Source of the DNA: Eucalyptus grandis
Taxonomy: Eukaryota > Streptophyta > Magnoliopsida > Myrtales > Myrtaceae
Direction: 5' to 3'
Length of the DNA stretch: 64,000 nucleotides
NCBI RefSeq assembly: GCF_016545825.1
Contig: NC_052613.1
Span: 42,824,112-42,888,111, forward strand
Part shown: positions 33,659-45,190 of the stretch, in pieces
Layout of the letters: the number at the start of each line of letters is the position of its first letter
How positions within the stretch are numbered: position 1 is the first letter of the stretch
Made by a program: the position numbers and the translations under genes
Notes under the pieces: generated by a model
The model's database searches: none
What the model saw: only the letters and a program-made list of their open reading frames with translations
What the model was told of the DNA's origin: nothing

Positions 33659-36166
33659 ATGTTCGATAACCAAATAAATCCTCCATTGCCGTCTCCTCTT
33701 TCGACTCATCATATGCTCTATCTTTGGCTCTTTCTATTCCCTGTTCTTTCCGTAGCTCAAGCTGACATAACTGTTGGATCTTCTCTAACTGCCGTGAATG
33801 GCAACTCTTCATGGCTTTCTCCTTCTGGAGACTTCGCTTTCGGCTTTCGATCATTGTCCAACGGTAACAACGCCAAGGATGAGCGACTCTTCTTGCTTTC
33901 CATTTGGTACAACAAGATACCTTCGAAAACCGTCGTCTGGTTTGCGAATGGAGATCGTCCTGCACCTGAAAATTCGAAACTAGCGCTCACTTCCAACCTG
34001 GGGCTCGTCCTCACCGATCCTCAAGGCGAGGAATTGTGGAAATCGGAGAGCATTCTCGGTGATGCCTCACGCGCCATTTTCAATGACACGGGCAATTTTG
34101 TGATTCTTGATTCGAAATCGGAGAAACTATGGCAGAGCTTCGAAGACCCCCGCGATACGTTGCTCCCTTCGCAGACGCTGGGGAAGAATGAACTCCTTGC
34201 CTCTCGTCGATCAGAGGAAATCTTCTCCAGAGGGAAATTCCAGCTTCGGATGCTCGACAGGGGAGACCTCGTGCTCAACACCATAAACCTGCCTTCCAAT
34301 CATGCTAACGAGGAGTACAACATCACCAAAACTGCTGGTGATTCGAACAGATCGGCCTCGTCGGGGAAAGAACTTGTGTTTGGTGACTCGGGATCTCTGT
34401 TTGTTTTGAAGGAAAATGGCGAGGAAGTTTACCTCTCACAGGCGAAGGTGCCTTCGGCGTCGGATTTTTATCTCCGAGTGACGTTGGACTTCGATGGGGT
34501 TTTGACACAGTATGTGCACCCCAGGAACTCAAATACTGACGGAAACTGGAGCATCCTCTGGACCCAACCCGACAACATATGCTCAGCCATTGTTTCTAGA
34601 AATGGCATCGGAGTTTGTGGGTACAATAGCATTTGCACTCTCGGAGAAAATAACAGGCCGAACTGTAGATGCCCCGACCGATACACCTTGGTCGATCCCA
34701 GTGATGAGCATGGTAATTGCGTACCGAACTTCACTTTGAGTTCTTGTTTGGAAGATGAGGATAAGCGGAACCATGGTTCGGCCGAGGACATCTACGCTTT
34801 CGTGGAGCTTAAGAATACGGCTTTTCCACCGGCCGGTTATGAGATGTTGGCGCCTTTCTCTGAGGATGAATGCAGAAACTCGTGCTTGCACGACTGCATG
34901 TGTGCGGCGGCTGTTTACAGAGATGGCGTGAATTGCTGGAAGAAGAGGCTCCCTCTCTCCAATGGGAGAGTCGACCCCCAGTTTAATGGGAAGGCCATGA
35001 TCAAAGTCCCGATAAGCGACCTCCCTCTACCTCCCACGAACGATTCCAAATTCCCAATCCCAGAGCTGAAGGTGAAAGAGAAAAATCCCAGGACTTGGAT
35101 TTTGGCAGGATCATTGCTTTTGGGAACTTCTGTTTTAGTCAACATCCTCTTCATTGGTGCGAGAACTCTCGGTTTTTGCGTCATCTACCGCAATAAGCCT
35201 GAGAAAATAAACCTTAGAGAAAATCTAGTGGAGACGAATTTGCGGTGTTTCACTTACCAGGAGCTCTTCAAAGCCACGGATGGCTTCAAGGAAGAGCTAG
35301 GGAGGGGAGCCTTCGGGATTGTTTATAAAGGGTTTATTCCTAGTGATGTAGCAGTTGCTGTGAAGAAGCTGACTAACGTATTTCAGGACAAGGAGAAGGA
35401 ATTCAGAACCGAAATGAATGTGATCGGTCAGACCCATCACAAGAATCTGGTCAGGCTACTCGGCTTCTGCGATGAAGGGCAAGAGAGGTTGCTGGTTTAC
35501 GAGTTCTTGAGCAACGGCACGCTGTGGAGCCTTCTCTTTACTGGTGAATCCAGACCCAGTTGGAACCAAAGATGCCAAATCGCTTCAGCAATTGCCAGAG
35601 GACTGCTCTACTTGCATGAAGAGTGCACCATGCAGATCATCCACTGCGACATCAAGCCACGGAACATCCTCCTCGACGAGTACTACAACGCGAGGATCTC
35701 CGATTTCGGATTGGCCAAGCTCCTGAAGATGGACCAGAGCTATACTCTCACAAACATCAGAGGAACAAGAGGGTATGTCGCTCCTGAATGGTTCAGGAGA
35801 TTGCCGATCACCGCGAAAGTAGATGTTTATAGCTATGGGGTGTTGCTGCTGGAGATAATATGTTGTAGGAGTTGTTTGGGGGGCGAACTGGGTGGAGAAA
35901 GAGAGAGAGAGCTCTTGACTGATTGGGCTTACGATTGCTTTATGGATGGAAAATTGGATGCTCTCGTGGAAGGTGACATCGAAGCTTTGAGTGAGAGGGA
36001 GAAGCTGAAGAATTTGGCGATGGTTGCGTTTTGGTGCGTACAAGAGGACCCGTCATTGAGGCCAACTATGAAGAAGGTGACTCAGATGCTGGACGGAACA
36101 GTGGAAGTGCCGGTCCCTCCATGTCCATTCGCTTTTAGTAGCTGCACCACCATCATTCCTAAATGA
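33659..36166 (+). CDS. G-type lectin S-receptor-like Ser/Thr protein kinase X3 (LECRK/RLK1 type), intact
   Basis: This is the only uninterrupted kinase of the cluster: intronless, 835 codons from the ATG at 33,659 (817 from 33,713, where a clean signal peptide MLYLWLFLFPVLSVAQA starts; 33,713 is a serious alternative). Domain order: signal peptide, bulb-type mannose-binding lectin (about residues 36-160), S-locus/EGF-like Cys region (about 300-350), PAN-like cluster ECRNSCLHDCMC (about 400-415), membrane helix (about 480-510) and kinase (about 540-815). Visible kinase residues are the glycine loop GRGAFG at 548, Lys569, HCD at 662-664, DFG at 682 and GTRGYVAPEW. Arg is replaced by Cys before the catalytic Asp, the non-RD class common among immune receptors. 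KPRN replaces the family's KPQN. Expected at the plasma membrane; the ligand is unknown. Family length is usually about 800-830 residues. Confidence 0.95.
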   Translation: MFDNQINPPLPSPLSTHHMLYLWLFLFPVLSVAQADITVGSSLTAVNGNSSWLSPSGDFAFGFRSLSNGNNAKDERLFLLSIWYNKIPSKTVVWFANGDRPAPENSKLALTSNLGLVLTDPQGEELWKSESILGDASRAIFNDTGNFVILDSKSEKLWQSFEDPRDTLLPSQTLGKNELLASRRSEEIFSRGKFQLRMLDRGDLVLNTINLPSNHANEEYNITKTAGDSNRSASSGKELVFGDSGSLFVLKENGEEVYLSQAKVPSASDFYLRVTLDFDGVLTQYVHPRNSNTDGNWSILWTQPDNICSAIVSRNGIGVCGYNSICTLGENNRPNCRCPDRYTLVDPSDEHGNCVPNFTLSSCLEDEDKRNHGSAEDIYAFVELKNTAFPPAGYEMLAPFSEDECRNSCLHDCMCAAAVYRDGVNCWKKRLPLSNGRVDPQFNGKAMIKVPISDLPLPPTNDSKFPIPELKVKEKNPRTWILAGSLLLGTSVLVNILFIGARTLGFCVIYRNKPEKINLRENLVETNLRCFTYQELFKATDGFKEELGRGAFGIVYKGFIPSDVAVAVKKLTNVFQDKEKEFRTEMNVIGQTHHKNLVRLLGFCDEGQERLLVYEFLSNGTLWSLLFTGESRPSWNQRCQIASAIARGLLYLHEECTMQIIHCDIKPRNILLDEYYNARISDFGLAKLLKMDQSYTLTNIRGTRGYVAPEWFRRLPITAKVDVYSYGVLLLEIICCRSCLGGELGGERERELLTDWAYDCFMDGKLDALVEGDIEALSEREKLKNLAMVAFWCVQEDPSLRPTMKKVTQMLDGTVEVPVPPCPFAFSSCTTIIPK

Positions 36167-39100
36167 GAGCTGAGCTTCAAGCTATGAACTTTAATCTACT
36201 TATGCTATGATGGGCATACCATACTCCACCGCTTGTTTTGCAGCTTGAAGTGTTTGTCTTCTTTGCAGTGTATTGACTCTAAAACGTGCAACACAGTGAT
36301 GCAAGTTCTTTTTCAAATGAGTATTGTAAATCTCGTATGTCTTGAATAGATTTTCTGCACTTGTTGAATCTAATAATGATTAAGATGTGGGACTTCCAGT
36401 GTTAAACATTGAAATTCTGTGTCACACTGGACATTGTTCTGTATTTTGGAGTATTTCATGAAGTTTATAATGTTATCTACGGATCAATGGTGCATAATGT
36501 CATGGACTGGAGAGCACTCGTGTCACGGTCAGGTTGATAGCCCTCAGCTCAAGGACCTGTGCCGTGTACTATCTCAGCTTTCGGCTAGTGTACCAGCCGA
36601 CTCAACCAACTCCAGTTTGTTCATGAGTTTGTTTGCAAGCAAGTAGAGATTCAGGTATAAAAATCTACTTGTATTGAACAACATAAGTACGAGTTCTTGA
36701 TGGCAATTCCTCATAAGGTGGTCTTACTAACATCCTCAAGATGGCACTATGCCACGGGACGTCTGGTTACAGATTTGGATGAGCCCAAATTGTGGCACGC
36801 ATAGATCATGACATCCAGACAAATCCGACCTCAACTGTATCAAGATCAACTTTGATGCAACTTTAAGGAAGATAAAAGCCTCTTTTGCTTGTCACTCGGT
36901 TAGCTCGGTTAGCTCGGTTAAAGTGACACTAGGGCAATGCCAAAGAACATGAAGGTAAAACCAAGCCATCATAATTTGGCGTATGAGATTAGCAGAGAAG
37001 GCAGGATGGTTGGCAGGGGACCAGGCCCCGAGTGCTGGGTTCAGGCCTGGGCTTGGCTGACTCAAACTCGAGGGCTGGGGTCCAGAGCTCGGCCTTGATG
37101 GACCTAGGTCTAGGCACCAAGCACAAGGGCTTTACCTTTGTGGACCCACGCCGGGGCAATAGGGAGCTGGGCATGGGCATTGAGTTCTCGAGCTCAGTTT
37201 TGGTGAGCCCAATACCAATGCCTATGCTCATGCGCAGGACTCAGGGATCTAGGCTTTAGACCCCAATGCCCATGCCAAGTTCTGGCTTATAGAAAAGTCT
37301 CATTTGATTTTTCCGATCAAATAACGAAAAATATTTTTCACTTCATTTTGTGTCTCAATCAAACACTGGAAAATATTGTTATTTTTTGAAAAATGACTCA
37401 TCGGAAAACATTTTATAGAAATGTCATATTTTCCGTGAGAACAAACAAGAGCCTACATATTTAATGGAAGGATTCAAGTACATCGATATCGCAAGTTTGG
37501 GTACTTAAATGCACAAATTAGAATTTTTGGATTAAGGTGTTATTGTAACAAATTTAAGAACTCTTGTTATTATCTCCAAAAACATAACGAAACACTTGTT
37601 CTACACAAATTAAGGTTTTGTTTATTTTACGGCAAATAAATGATTAGAAAAATATTTTCTTGAAAATAATCGCTTATATTACTTACGAGAATGAATGATA
37701 GAATAATATTTTTATCGTTCACGAAAATTTCTATACATAAAATGTTGTTGATAATGAAAGTATTTTTTGTTAATTAATTATTCCAAGTGATACAAGCGAT
37801 CATTTTTCGGAAAATATTTTATAAATTATTTATATTCCGCTAAACAAAACGGAACCTAAAATTGTATGTTAAAAACTCCATGATAAGAACCAAATGTAGG
37901 GTCTCATTAGAGATGATCATGGAAATTAAATTTGTGGTTTTAACTGGCACAACGAGGGCACAACGAGTTTACTTTTTATTCATCTTATGTAGAGGTGCAA
38001 AACCTTATTTTTCTTGATGGTAGCGCAGGGAAGAACTCTATGTAATGCCTCAGGACTTTTAGTTTATTACACGGGTCTTTACTACGGTGCCGCGATTCAA
38101 AGCGTGGCAGATAGCAGTGCCAGCTAACAACCGTCAGATCAAGGCAGTGTCCTGGTGCAAAGCACGGAGAAGTTGTTATGCAAGCTATCAACCGATAGAT
38201 CAATGAGATTGATCATCGATCGTCCGATCAAGAGATGCTCTACATTGTCGAACTAAAATGTGTTAACGTCAGCTGTCGGATCAAGGTGGTGCCGTGACGC
38301 ACGGCATGGCAAAGTTGGCTGTTTCTGTGCCATTTCTCACATTCTTTCTACTCGAAGTCTCTGATTCTTAAAATTCTTCTGTAGTCTGAAACATGATAAT
38401 TTAGCGGGAATTACGGAGAATTCTATACACAGATTGCCCGGAGTTTATCCTAGGCAGGCAGTGAAGAAATTGCTTCACAATTGTTTTTCCAATTTCATGT
38501 TCTCTCAATGGAAACTGCAAGTTAATGAAATGCCCCCAAGGGCTTTGTCAGTGCAAATTCTTCCTTCAAATCTCTGCTTCTGCATGTGCCTTCGTGAGAT
38601 TAAGAACTCAGATCAGCGAGTGTAATTCTCTTTTGACCCTCACATGCGTGCTCAACCAACCCTTATGAGATTGTAAATAAAGGCACTAGCAGCCTCAGAG
38701 AGGTGAAATGAATAATTGAAAGGCGTTATGCTGATGAATGCGTTTGCCGAACACAATCCGTGATTAAGATGCTCTGCGGTTCCTGGACCCTAGATATAAA
38801 AAGTAAGTTAGCTGATGGAACATGTTGAGGGCACTATTTTTCATCTTGCTCCTCCAGACTTAAATCCTGAAGTCAATGCCTCGAATAGGCGCTTCCTACC
38901 CATCAAAGGGAATATGTCCTAAATTTTATAGTGGTATATTTTGATTCGAGATAAATACATTGAAAATTTTAAAACTATTTACAAAAGTACAAATGAATTT
39001 TAAAAATTTCAAAAAATTCAGTTAAATCTTAAAATTAATCATGAAAGCACAATCAAGTCCTCAAACTTTAAAAATACAATCCTTGGAAGGATTTAATCAG

Positions 39101-39936
39101 ACCAATTTCACAAATTTTAGTGGTTAATTGCAATTTTGAAAGTTTTAGAATTCGGTTGCATTTCCTTTTGAGTTTAAGGACTTTCAATATACTTATCAAT
39201 TTTCATTCTTCTTCATTTACTTCTACGTTATATTGAAACATTGACATGGATGTGAGGAGCATCTCCCTCGAGCTGCCAAACAGAAACAGAGGACATGTCT
39301 CTGTGTTGACTGCTTTGCCTTCTTCTTTCCTCCCAATTACTTCCCATCCAAGCACAAAAACACACGCAGGCCGTGTAGTTTCGGCAATTGATTGATTTTC
39401 CTTTGCATTAAGCTATTGAATTTCCGTTAGCCATGTTAGACTTCTACTAAAAGATGACAGGCCGAATTGATATTTCTCTGCTCGTCTAGAAGGCCGCGAA
39501 TTTGGCCAAATAACCAATCCGACGCGTCTTCTTCTAAAGACTTTTCCAAGTTGCATGAATTCCTGATGATGGGACTTGTTCCTAGGAAAAATTTCTGCAG
39601 TTCATACTTTCAAACAGCCAATCAACCAAGTCATCGCTCAAAACTTAACCAGCTGTAATGCAAAAGCTCGACAGCACGAAAGGCCCGTGATGCCCTTTTG
39701 ACTAATTGACGTATTGAGCACCCTAGTCCACGCTCATGAAGGGAATCCAAAGGAGCTAGTCCAAGGCTTGTCCCACACTCCTTTTGTTTTGACTTAAGAC
39801 GATCATGAAAGGCTCCACTCCTTTAAACTCAACCACAACCTGCATTTCTCCTCGCAGGCCATGGGCAATTCCACTCTTGAGCGAAACATTTTCGTTCACA
39901 GCTTACGAGTCCCCTAGCTGCTCCATCCATTGAAAA
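36167..39936 (+). repeat. X-to-Y spacer, copy 1
   Basis: The 3' flank of X3 and 5' flank of Y3, colinear with 19,522-19,716 plus 25,734-29,496. It shows the pre-insertion site of the LINE near 36,338-36,355. It contains a GC-richer block at 37,000-37,280 and a fold-back element at 38,940-39,190. No gene supported. Confidence 0.75.
38940..39190. repeat. Fold-back (MITE-like) element, copy 1
   Basis: Counterpart of the hairpin block at 28,434-28,735, shorter and more diverged. It predates the X-Y block duplication. Confidence 0.45.
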
Positions 39937-42400
39937 ATGTCCCCTGTTTCAGTGCTCTGTTTCTTGCTCTTTCACCTGCTAATTCCTTCCCCAGCGCAAG
40001 CGGACGGTGATATAACCATCGGATCTTCTCTGACCGCGAAAAAGGACAACTCTTCATGGCTTTCACCTTCCGGGGACTTTGCATTCGGCTTTCGTACGCT
40101 ACCTGCCAACCCCGACAACCCCGGTGAGGTCTTCTTGCTCTCCATTTGGTATAACAAGATACCTTCGAGAACAATTGTCTGGTTCGCAAATGGAGATCAT
40201 CCTGCACCTGAAAATTCGAAGCTAGAGTTCACTTCCGACCTTGGCTTGGTTCTCACTGATCCACGAGGAGAAAGATTGTGGAAATCAGAGAACATCGTCG
40301 GTACTATCTCGCATGCTACCTTCAACGACACGGGCAATTTTATTATTCTCGGTTCAAATTTGGAGAAACTATGGGAAAGCTTTGAAGATCCCGACGACAC
40401 ATTGCTTCCTTCACAAACGCTGGGAAAAAAGAAGTACCTTTCCTCTCGTCAATCAGAAGGAAGCTTTTCCAGAGGAAAATTCCAGCTTCAGATGCTGGAC
40501 AGCGGAGACCTCGTACTCAACACCATAAACCTGCCTTCCAGTTATGCAAACGAACCTTATTACAGCACTGGAACTGCCCGAGATTCGAACAAGTCGAGCC
40601 CGGGGAAAGAAGTCGTGTTCGACAATTCAGCTTCTCCATTTGTTCTGAGAGAAAATGGCGATAAAGTTTACCTCTCACAGGTGAAAGTACCTTCAGCATC
40701 AGATTTTTACTCTAGAATTACGCTGAGCTTTGATGGGGTTTTGACTCAATACGTACACCCCAAGAATTCTAGTTCTAATGGAACCTGGATCTCTCTGTGG
40801 TCTGAACCTGAAAATATATGCACTGCCGTTCTTGCTCCACGCGGCTCTGGTGTTTGTGGCTACAACAGTATTTGTTCCCTGGGTAACAATAACAGGCCGA
40901 AATGTGGCTGCCCCGAAAAATACACTTTGCTTGACCCCAACGATGAGTATGGCAGTTGCACACCTAACTTCACACTGAGTTGTGAGGAAGATGAAAAGAA
41001 GCTGAAGCAAGGTTCCATAGAGGATCTTTACACTTTCGTAGAGCTAGAGCACACGGGTTGGCGACGTCTGATTATGCCCTGCTGAAGCCTTTCTCTGAAG
41101 ACGAATGCAGAAACTCATGCCTGCATGACTGCATGTGTGCGGCTGCCGGTTTCAGAGATGGCGACAGTTGCTGGAAAAAGAAGCTTCCCTGTCCAACGGA
41201 AGAGTTGATCCTAACTTGCAAGGAAAGTTCCTAATCAAAGTCCCGAAGCGTGACTCAACTCTTACAAACGATTCCCAATATCCAATCCCAAAGGGAAGGA
41301 TAAAAGACCACGATCATAGAATTTTGATTTTCGTTGGATCAGTGCTATTCGCAACTTCTGTGTCCGTCAATTTTCTACTCATCGGTGCTCTCACTTGGGG
41401 GTTTTTCTTTGTCTACCGCAAGAAGCTCAAGAATATATCCACCAAAGAGAACTTCGTGGAATCAAATTTGCGTTATTTCACTTACCAAGAGCTTTTCCAA
41501 GCCACGGATGGGTTCAAGGAAGAGGTAGGCCGGGGATCTTTCGGGATTGTTTATAAAGGGGTGATGTCCAACGATGCACCAATTGCCGTGAAGAAGCTAG
41601 CTAGTGGGATGCAAAACAAGGAGAGGGAGTTCAGAACAGAAGTCGATGTGATAGGCCAGACCTCTCACAAGAATCTGGTTAGATTACTTGGTTTCTGTGA
41701 TGAACGCCAAGAAAGGTTGCTCGTCTATGAGTTCTTGAGCAATGGCACACTATCAAGTCTTCTCTTTTCAGGTGAATCCAAACCCAGTTGGATCCAGAGA
41801 TGCCAAATTGCTTCAGGAATTGCCAGGGGATTACTATACTTGCATGAAGAGTGCACTACACAAATCATCCACTGCGATATAAAGCCACAGAACATACTTC
41901 TCGATGACTACTACAACGCGAGAATCTCTGATTTTGGACTTGCCAAGCTCCTGAAGATGAGCCAGAGCCATACTCAAACGAATATAAGAGGAACAAGAGG
42001 GTACATCGCTCCTGAATGGTTCAGGAACTTGCCCATCAGTGTGAAAGTGGATGTCTATAGCTACGGGGTGTTGCTTCTGGAGATAATATGCTGCAGGAGC
42101 TGTTTCAAGACTGAGGTGAGCAGAGAGAGTGAGGGAGGGCTCTTGACTGATTGGGCTTATGATTGCTTCATGCATGGAAGGCTGGATGCTCTGGTTGAAG
42201 GTGACACGGAGGGTCTGAGTAACAGGGTGAAGCTGAAGAATTTGGTCATGATCACGTTATGGTGTATTCAAGAGGACCCTTCCTTGAGGCCAACGATGAA
42301 GAAGGTGACACAGATGCTGGAAGGAGCAGTGGAAGTGCCTGTCCCTCCATGTCCATTCCCCTTGAACAGCAGCACCTCCTCTTTCCTTCACCCAAATTGA
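39937..42400 (+). pseudogene. G-type lectin receptor kinase Y3, two frameshifts
   Basis: The ATG at 39,937 starts signal peptide MSPVSVLCFLLFHLLIPSP, bulb-lectin (DITIGSS...WYNKIPSRTIVWFANGD), the EGF-like region (CGYNSICSLGNNNRPKC), PAN region, membrane segment (about 41,320-41,415), and a complete kinase with [22 protein letters not shown] (near 41,870), DFGLAK and [10 protein letters not shown]. It ends at 42,400 (SSFLHPN). The frame is broken twice: one C lost near 41,067 (GGCCGA in Y1, GGCGA here) and one near 41,189 (CCCC to CCC). Between them the PAN region reads in a third frame. Both losses lie within about 125 bp of an otherwise perfect gene of roughly 820 codons, so this may be a working gene with consensus errors. 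Non-RD kinase. Confidence 0.88.
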
Positions 42401-44357
42401 ACAGGGCTTAAGTGGTATGCTCCATGAATCACAATTTTCTCACGCTGGTCGTGAACATGTTATCTTCGCTACGTACATTTTTGCATCTTGCTGGGTAACT
42501 TACAAAGGAGGAGAACCTCCGGTTGCCAATGTAAGTTACTACAGTAATTTTATATGTAATCCTAGAAAATAAAAATAAGGATTATTTTGATAATGAATGT
42601 AGTACTGAAGGATGCAACTTAGAGGAATCAGTCGTGTAAAATTTTTAACTGTACAACTTGCATTACTATGCAATTCAATTTATAGACCAAATGAGTAAAC
42701 ACTGCCGCACAAGATCGTTTGCATCCTCAATTACCCAATACTCAACAAATCTGTTCACAATGACTTGAAACTAAGTCTGTTTGAAACAGAGGATGAGTGA
42801 TATAATTAAAGCAGTCCTGAGTGAAATATGATTCCCAGTTCCCACTTTGTCATGACAAGAGGCAGGGGACTCAAGCACTGTATTATAGTCCCAGTGCAAA
42901 ACAACTTGCATGGTTTAAAAGAACGGGATGCTTAATGCGTTGTTACAGTGAGAATTTCCCAGCTCACACTGGTCTGCATAGATTCTGTACCTGTATGATC
43001 AGCATTCACCTGGACCACAGCTTGCACAAGATAGAGGAACCAGACATCAAAACATGCGGAGTTTGGAACAACTGTACAAAATTTTACTTTCCCTATGCAT
43101 AATGCGATGATGCACTCTACCAAGAAGATTGGGTTTTAGACTTCATCCTACACCCAAGTTCAAATGAGATAGAATTACGGGACGGTCCATGAAAAAGATC
43201 TAGGCTCGGTCACTTTGGCAAACTATTAAACATTCGACTCGTGAAACCTCCATTTAAATGAAAATATTTAAGCAAGATGAGGCTTCCCTTGGACATCAAG
43301 TGAAGTTAGTTTCAGCCTGTCGACTGGCGACAAATATGAAAGACATTGATACCGAGTGAGACCTCTCTATTTTACGCACAGTTATTGAAGCTGAAGGAAT
43401 GATGCTCTACTGGCAAGATGGATCATTGTTTTTCAGAAATTTTTCGCAGTATATTAAGGAGTGGAATTAATACATGAGTGGAAGATGTGATTGAGGACAG
43501 GCAGTGGAGATGGCCTTCTCCATGATCCACCGAGTTATTGGAAATTCAAGCTGCAATTACTGTGGTACTTTCAACCCTGGCTGTGTCAATTGATAGGGTG
43601 GTGATTTTGGCGTCTGTTCATGGTAATTTTGATAGTGTGGAAGCTAGGAAACTTGTTTGTAAGGAACGGAAGACATTCAGGTGCGTTGGCATAAACTAAA
43701 TGGGTTATAAACCGAACTAGACACCAACCCACAATTTTCCCGGGTGAGAGTTGAAATACTTTAAAAAGGAGCGAATGCAAAATGCTAACCATTTTCAAAG
43801 TGACATTCTCTCTTATAATCGAACTCTTTCAACAGATGAAGAGCTCTTTTTTCAAGCCTAATCAATCCAAGGAAAGAAACTACAACCGAGAAGCTTCAAT
43901 TGACTAGTTAAATTTTGGAAGCATGTCACTTGTAATTGGGTTTATAACTCTCTTTAGCTCTACGGGACATCTCAATATAAGAAGACCACGTCTCTTGTTC
44001 ATTTACGCCTCCTCCTAAAGAAATGGGAAAATCTTGGGTTTCAAACAGAAAAATACAAATATTTTAAACAGGAGAGAGAAAAGTAAAGTCAAATTTCAAT
44101 ATTTAGTCTTTTGGGCTTTTTATAGGACCGCTGCAGATTGACTTCGCTAAACGAAGTTGTCGAGGCTTGACCTGGAATGGTCTTCTATTACCATATTCCG
44201 AAGGAGAGAAATCGGATCTCGGTTGTTCTGGGGACGGTAATGGGCCGGTATAAGGTTGTGAACTGAAGAAAAGCTTTTGGGCCTGTCAGAGATGCGGTCC
44301 TCCTATTCGATATAAGCAACAAAATTATCGTTTTGCCAAAAATGAGAATCACATCCA
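40583..44357 (+). repeat. Segmental duplication copy B (3' part of Y3 plus downstream spacer)
   Basis: Colinear with 1-3,758. Similarity ends at 44,357 after CACATCCA. Because what follows is the upstream flank of an unrelated gene, 44,357 looks like the outer edge of the duplicated block. The part 42,401-44,357 contains no gene I can support. Confidence 0.85.
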
Positions 44358-44882
44358 GGTTTTTCGCCAATTTTGGAAACCCAAAATTCTTTTTTCTTCC
44401 CAGAAAAGGGAACGGGCCCAAAAAGAATGGCTGCCGAATCAGCCCTCGATCGTCCCAGGAAACCATCCGGGCCGTCCGTCTGCTACCTTTCTCGCCAATA
44501 AATACCAGCGTCGGTCAGGTCTCTGCTCGTCTGCGCTTCGTATTTTATAAGGCGTTGGTCCCGACAACTTCTTCTCAAAATATTCGTTCAAAAAATAAAT
44601 CTGTCGCGACGACAGATCCTTCACGCCCGAGATCGCACGAGGACATTGAATTCTTCCATCGAATCGTCTCTCTCTCTTTAGGATTCGGACGTTCTTGCGT
44701 GATCTTTTCTTGCTTTTTCTTGAGACGGAGCGAAAGATTTTGTGGGTTGCTTTGCTCTGCGATCTTTGTCTCGGCGTTCCGGTAAAAATACGATCTTTTG
44801 TGGGGGATAGGTTCTTCGTTAGGGGTGGTCGGATAAAGAGGTAGTTTTTTCTTTTTCTCTTTTTTTTTTTGAATCGGGGAGT
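44358..44882 (+). promoter_or_regulatory. 5' flank and probable leader of the Gln-rich gene
   Basis: This follows the duplication edge. A TATA-like CCAATAAATACC lies near 44,494-44,505, then a TCTC-rich stretch typical of plant leaders (about 44,655-44,680) and a T-rich tract right before the ATG. Exact transcription start not determinable. Confidence 0.35.
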
Positions 44883-45152
44883 ATGAACGATCAGGCGCAC
44901 CTGATGAATCAGGCGCCGATGATGATGAACCAGAGCCCGATGATGAACCCACCGCCTCCGCCGCAGGTCATCATGAATCAGGCCCCCCAGCTGATGAGCG
45001 CGTCTCAGTCGATGAGCCAGCCCCAGTTGATTGGCAAGCCTCAGGTCCTGAATCAGCAGCCCCAGTTGATGGGCCAGTCTCAGATGTTGAGTCAATCTCA
45101 GGTGCCCAGTTTGAACAGGAGTTACAAGATGTGGCCTCAGAAGCAGAAGCAG

Positions 45153-45190
<38 letters not shown>

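Noticed and set aside
44439..45095. 218-codon minus-strand frame over the Gln-rich gene start
   Set aside because: An antisense shadow of the leader and Gln/Met repeats with no domain.
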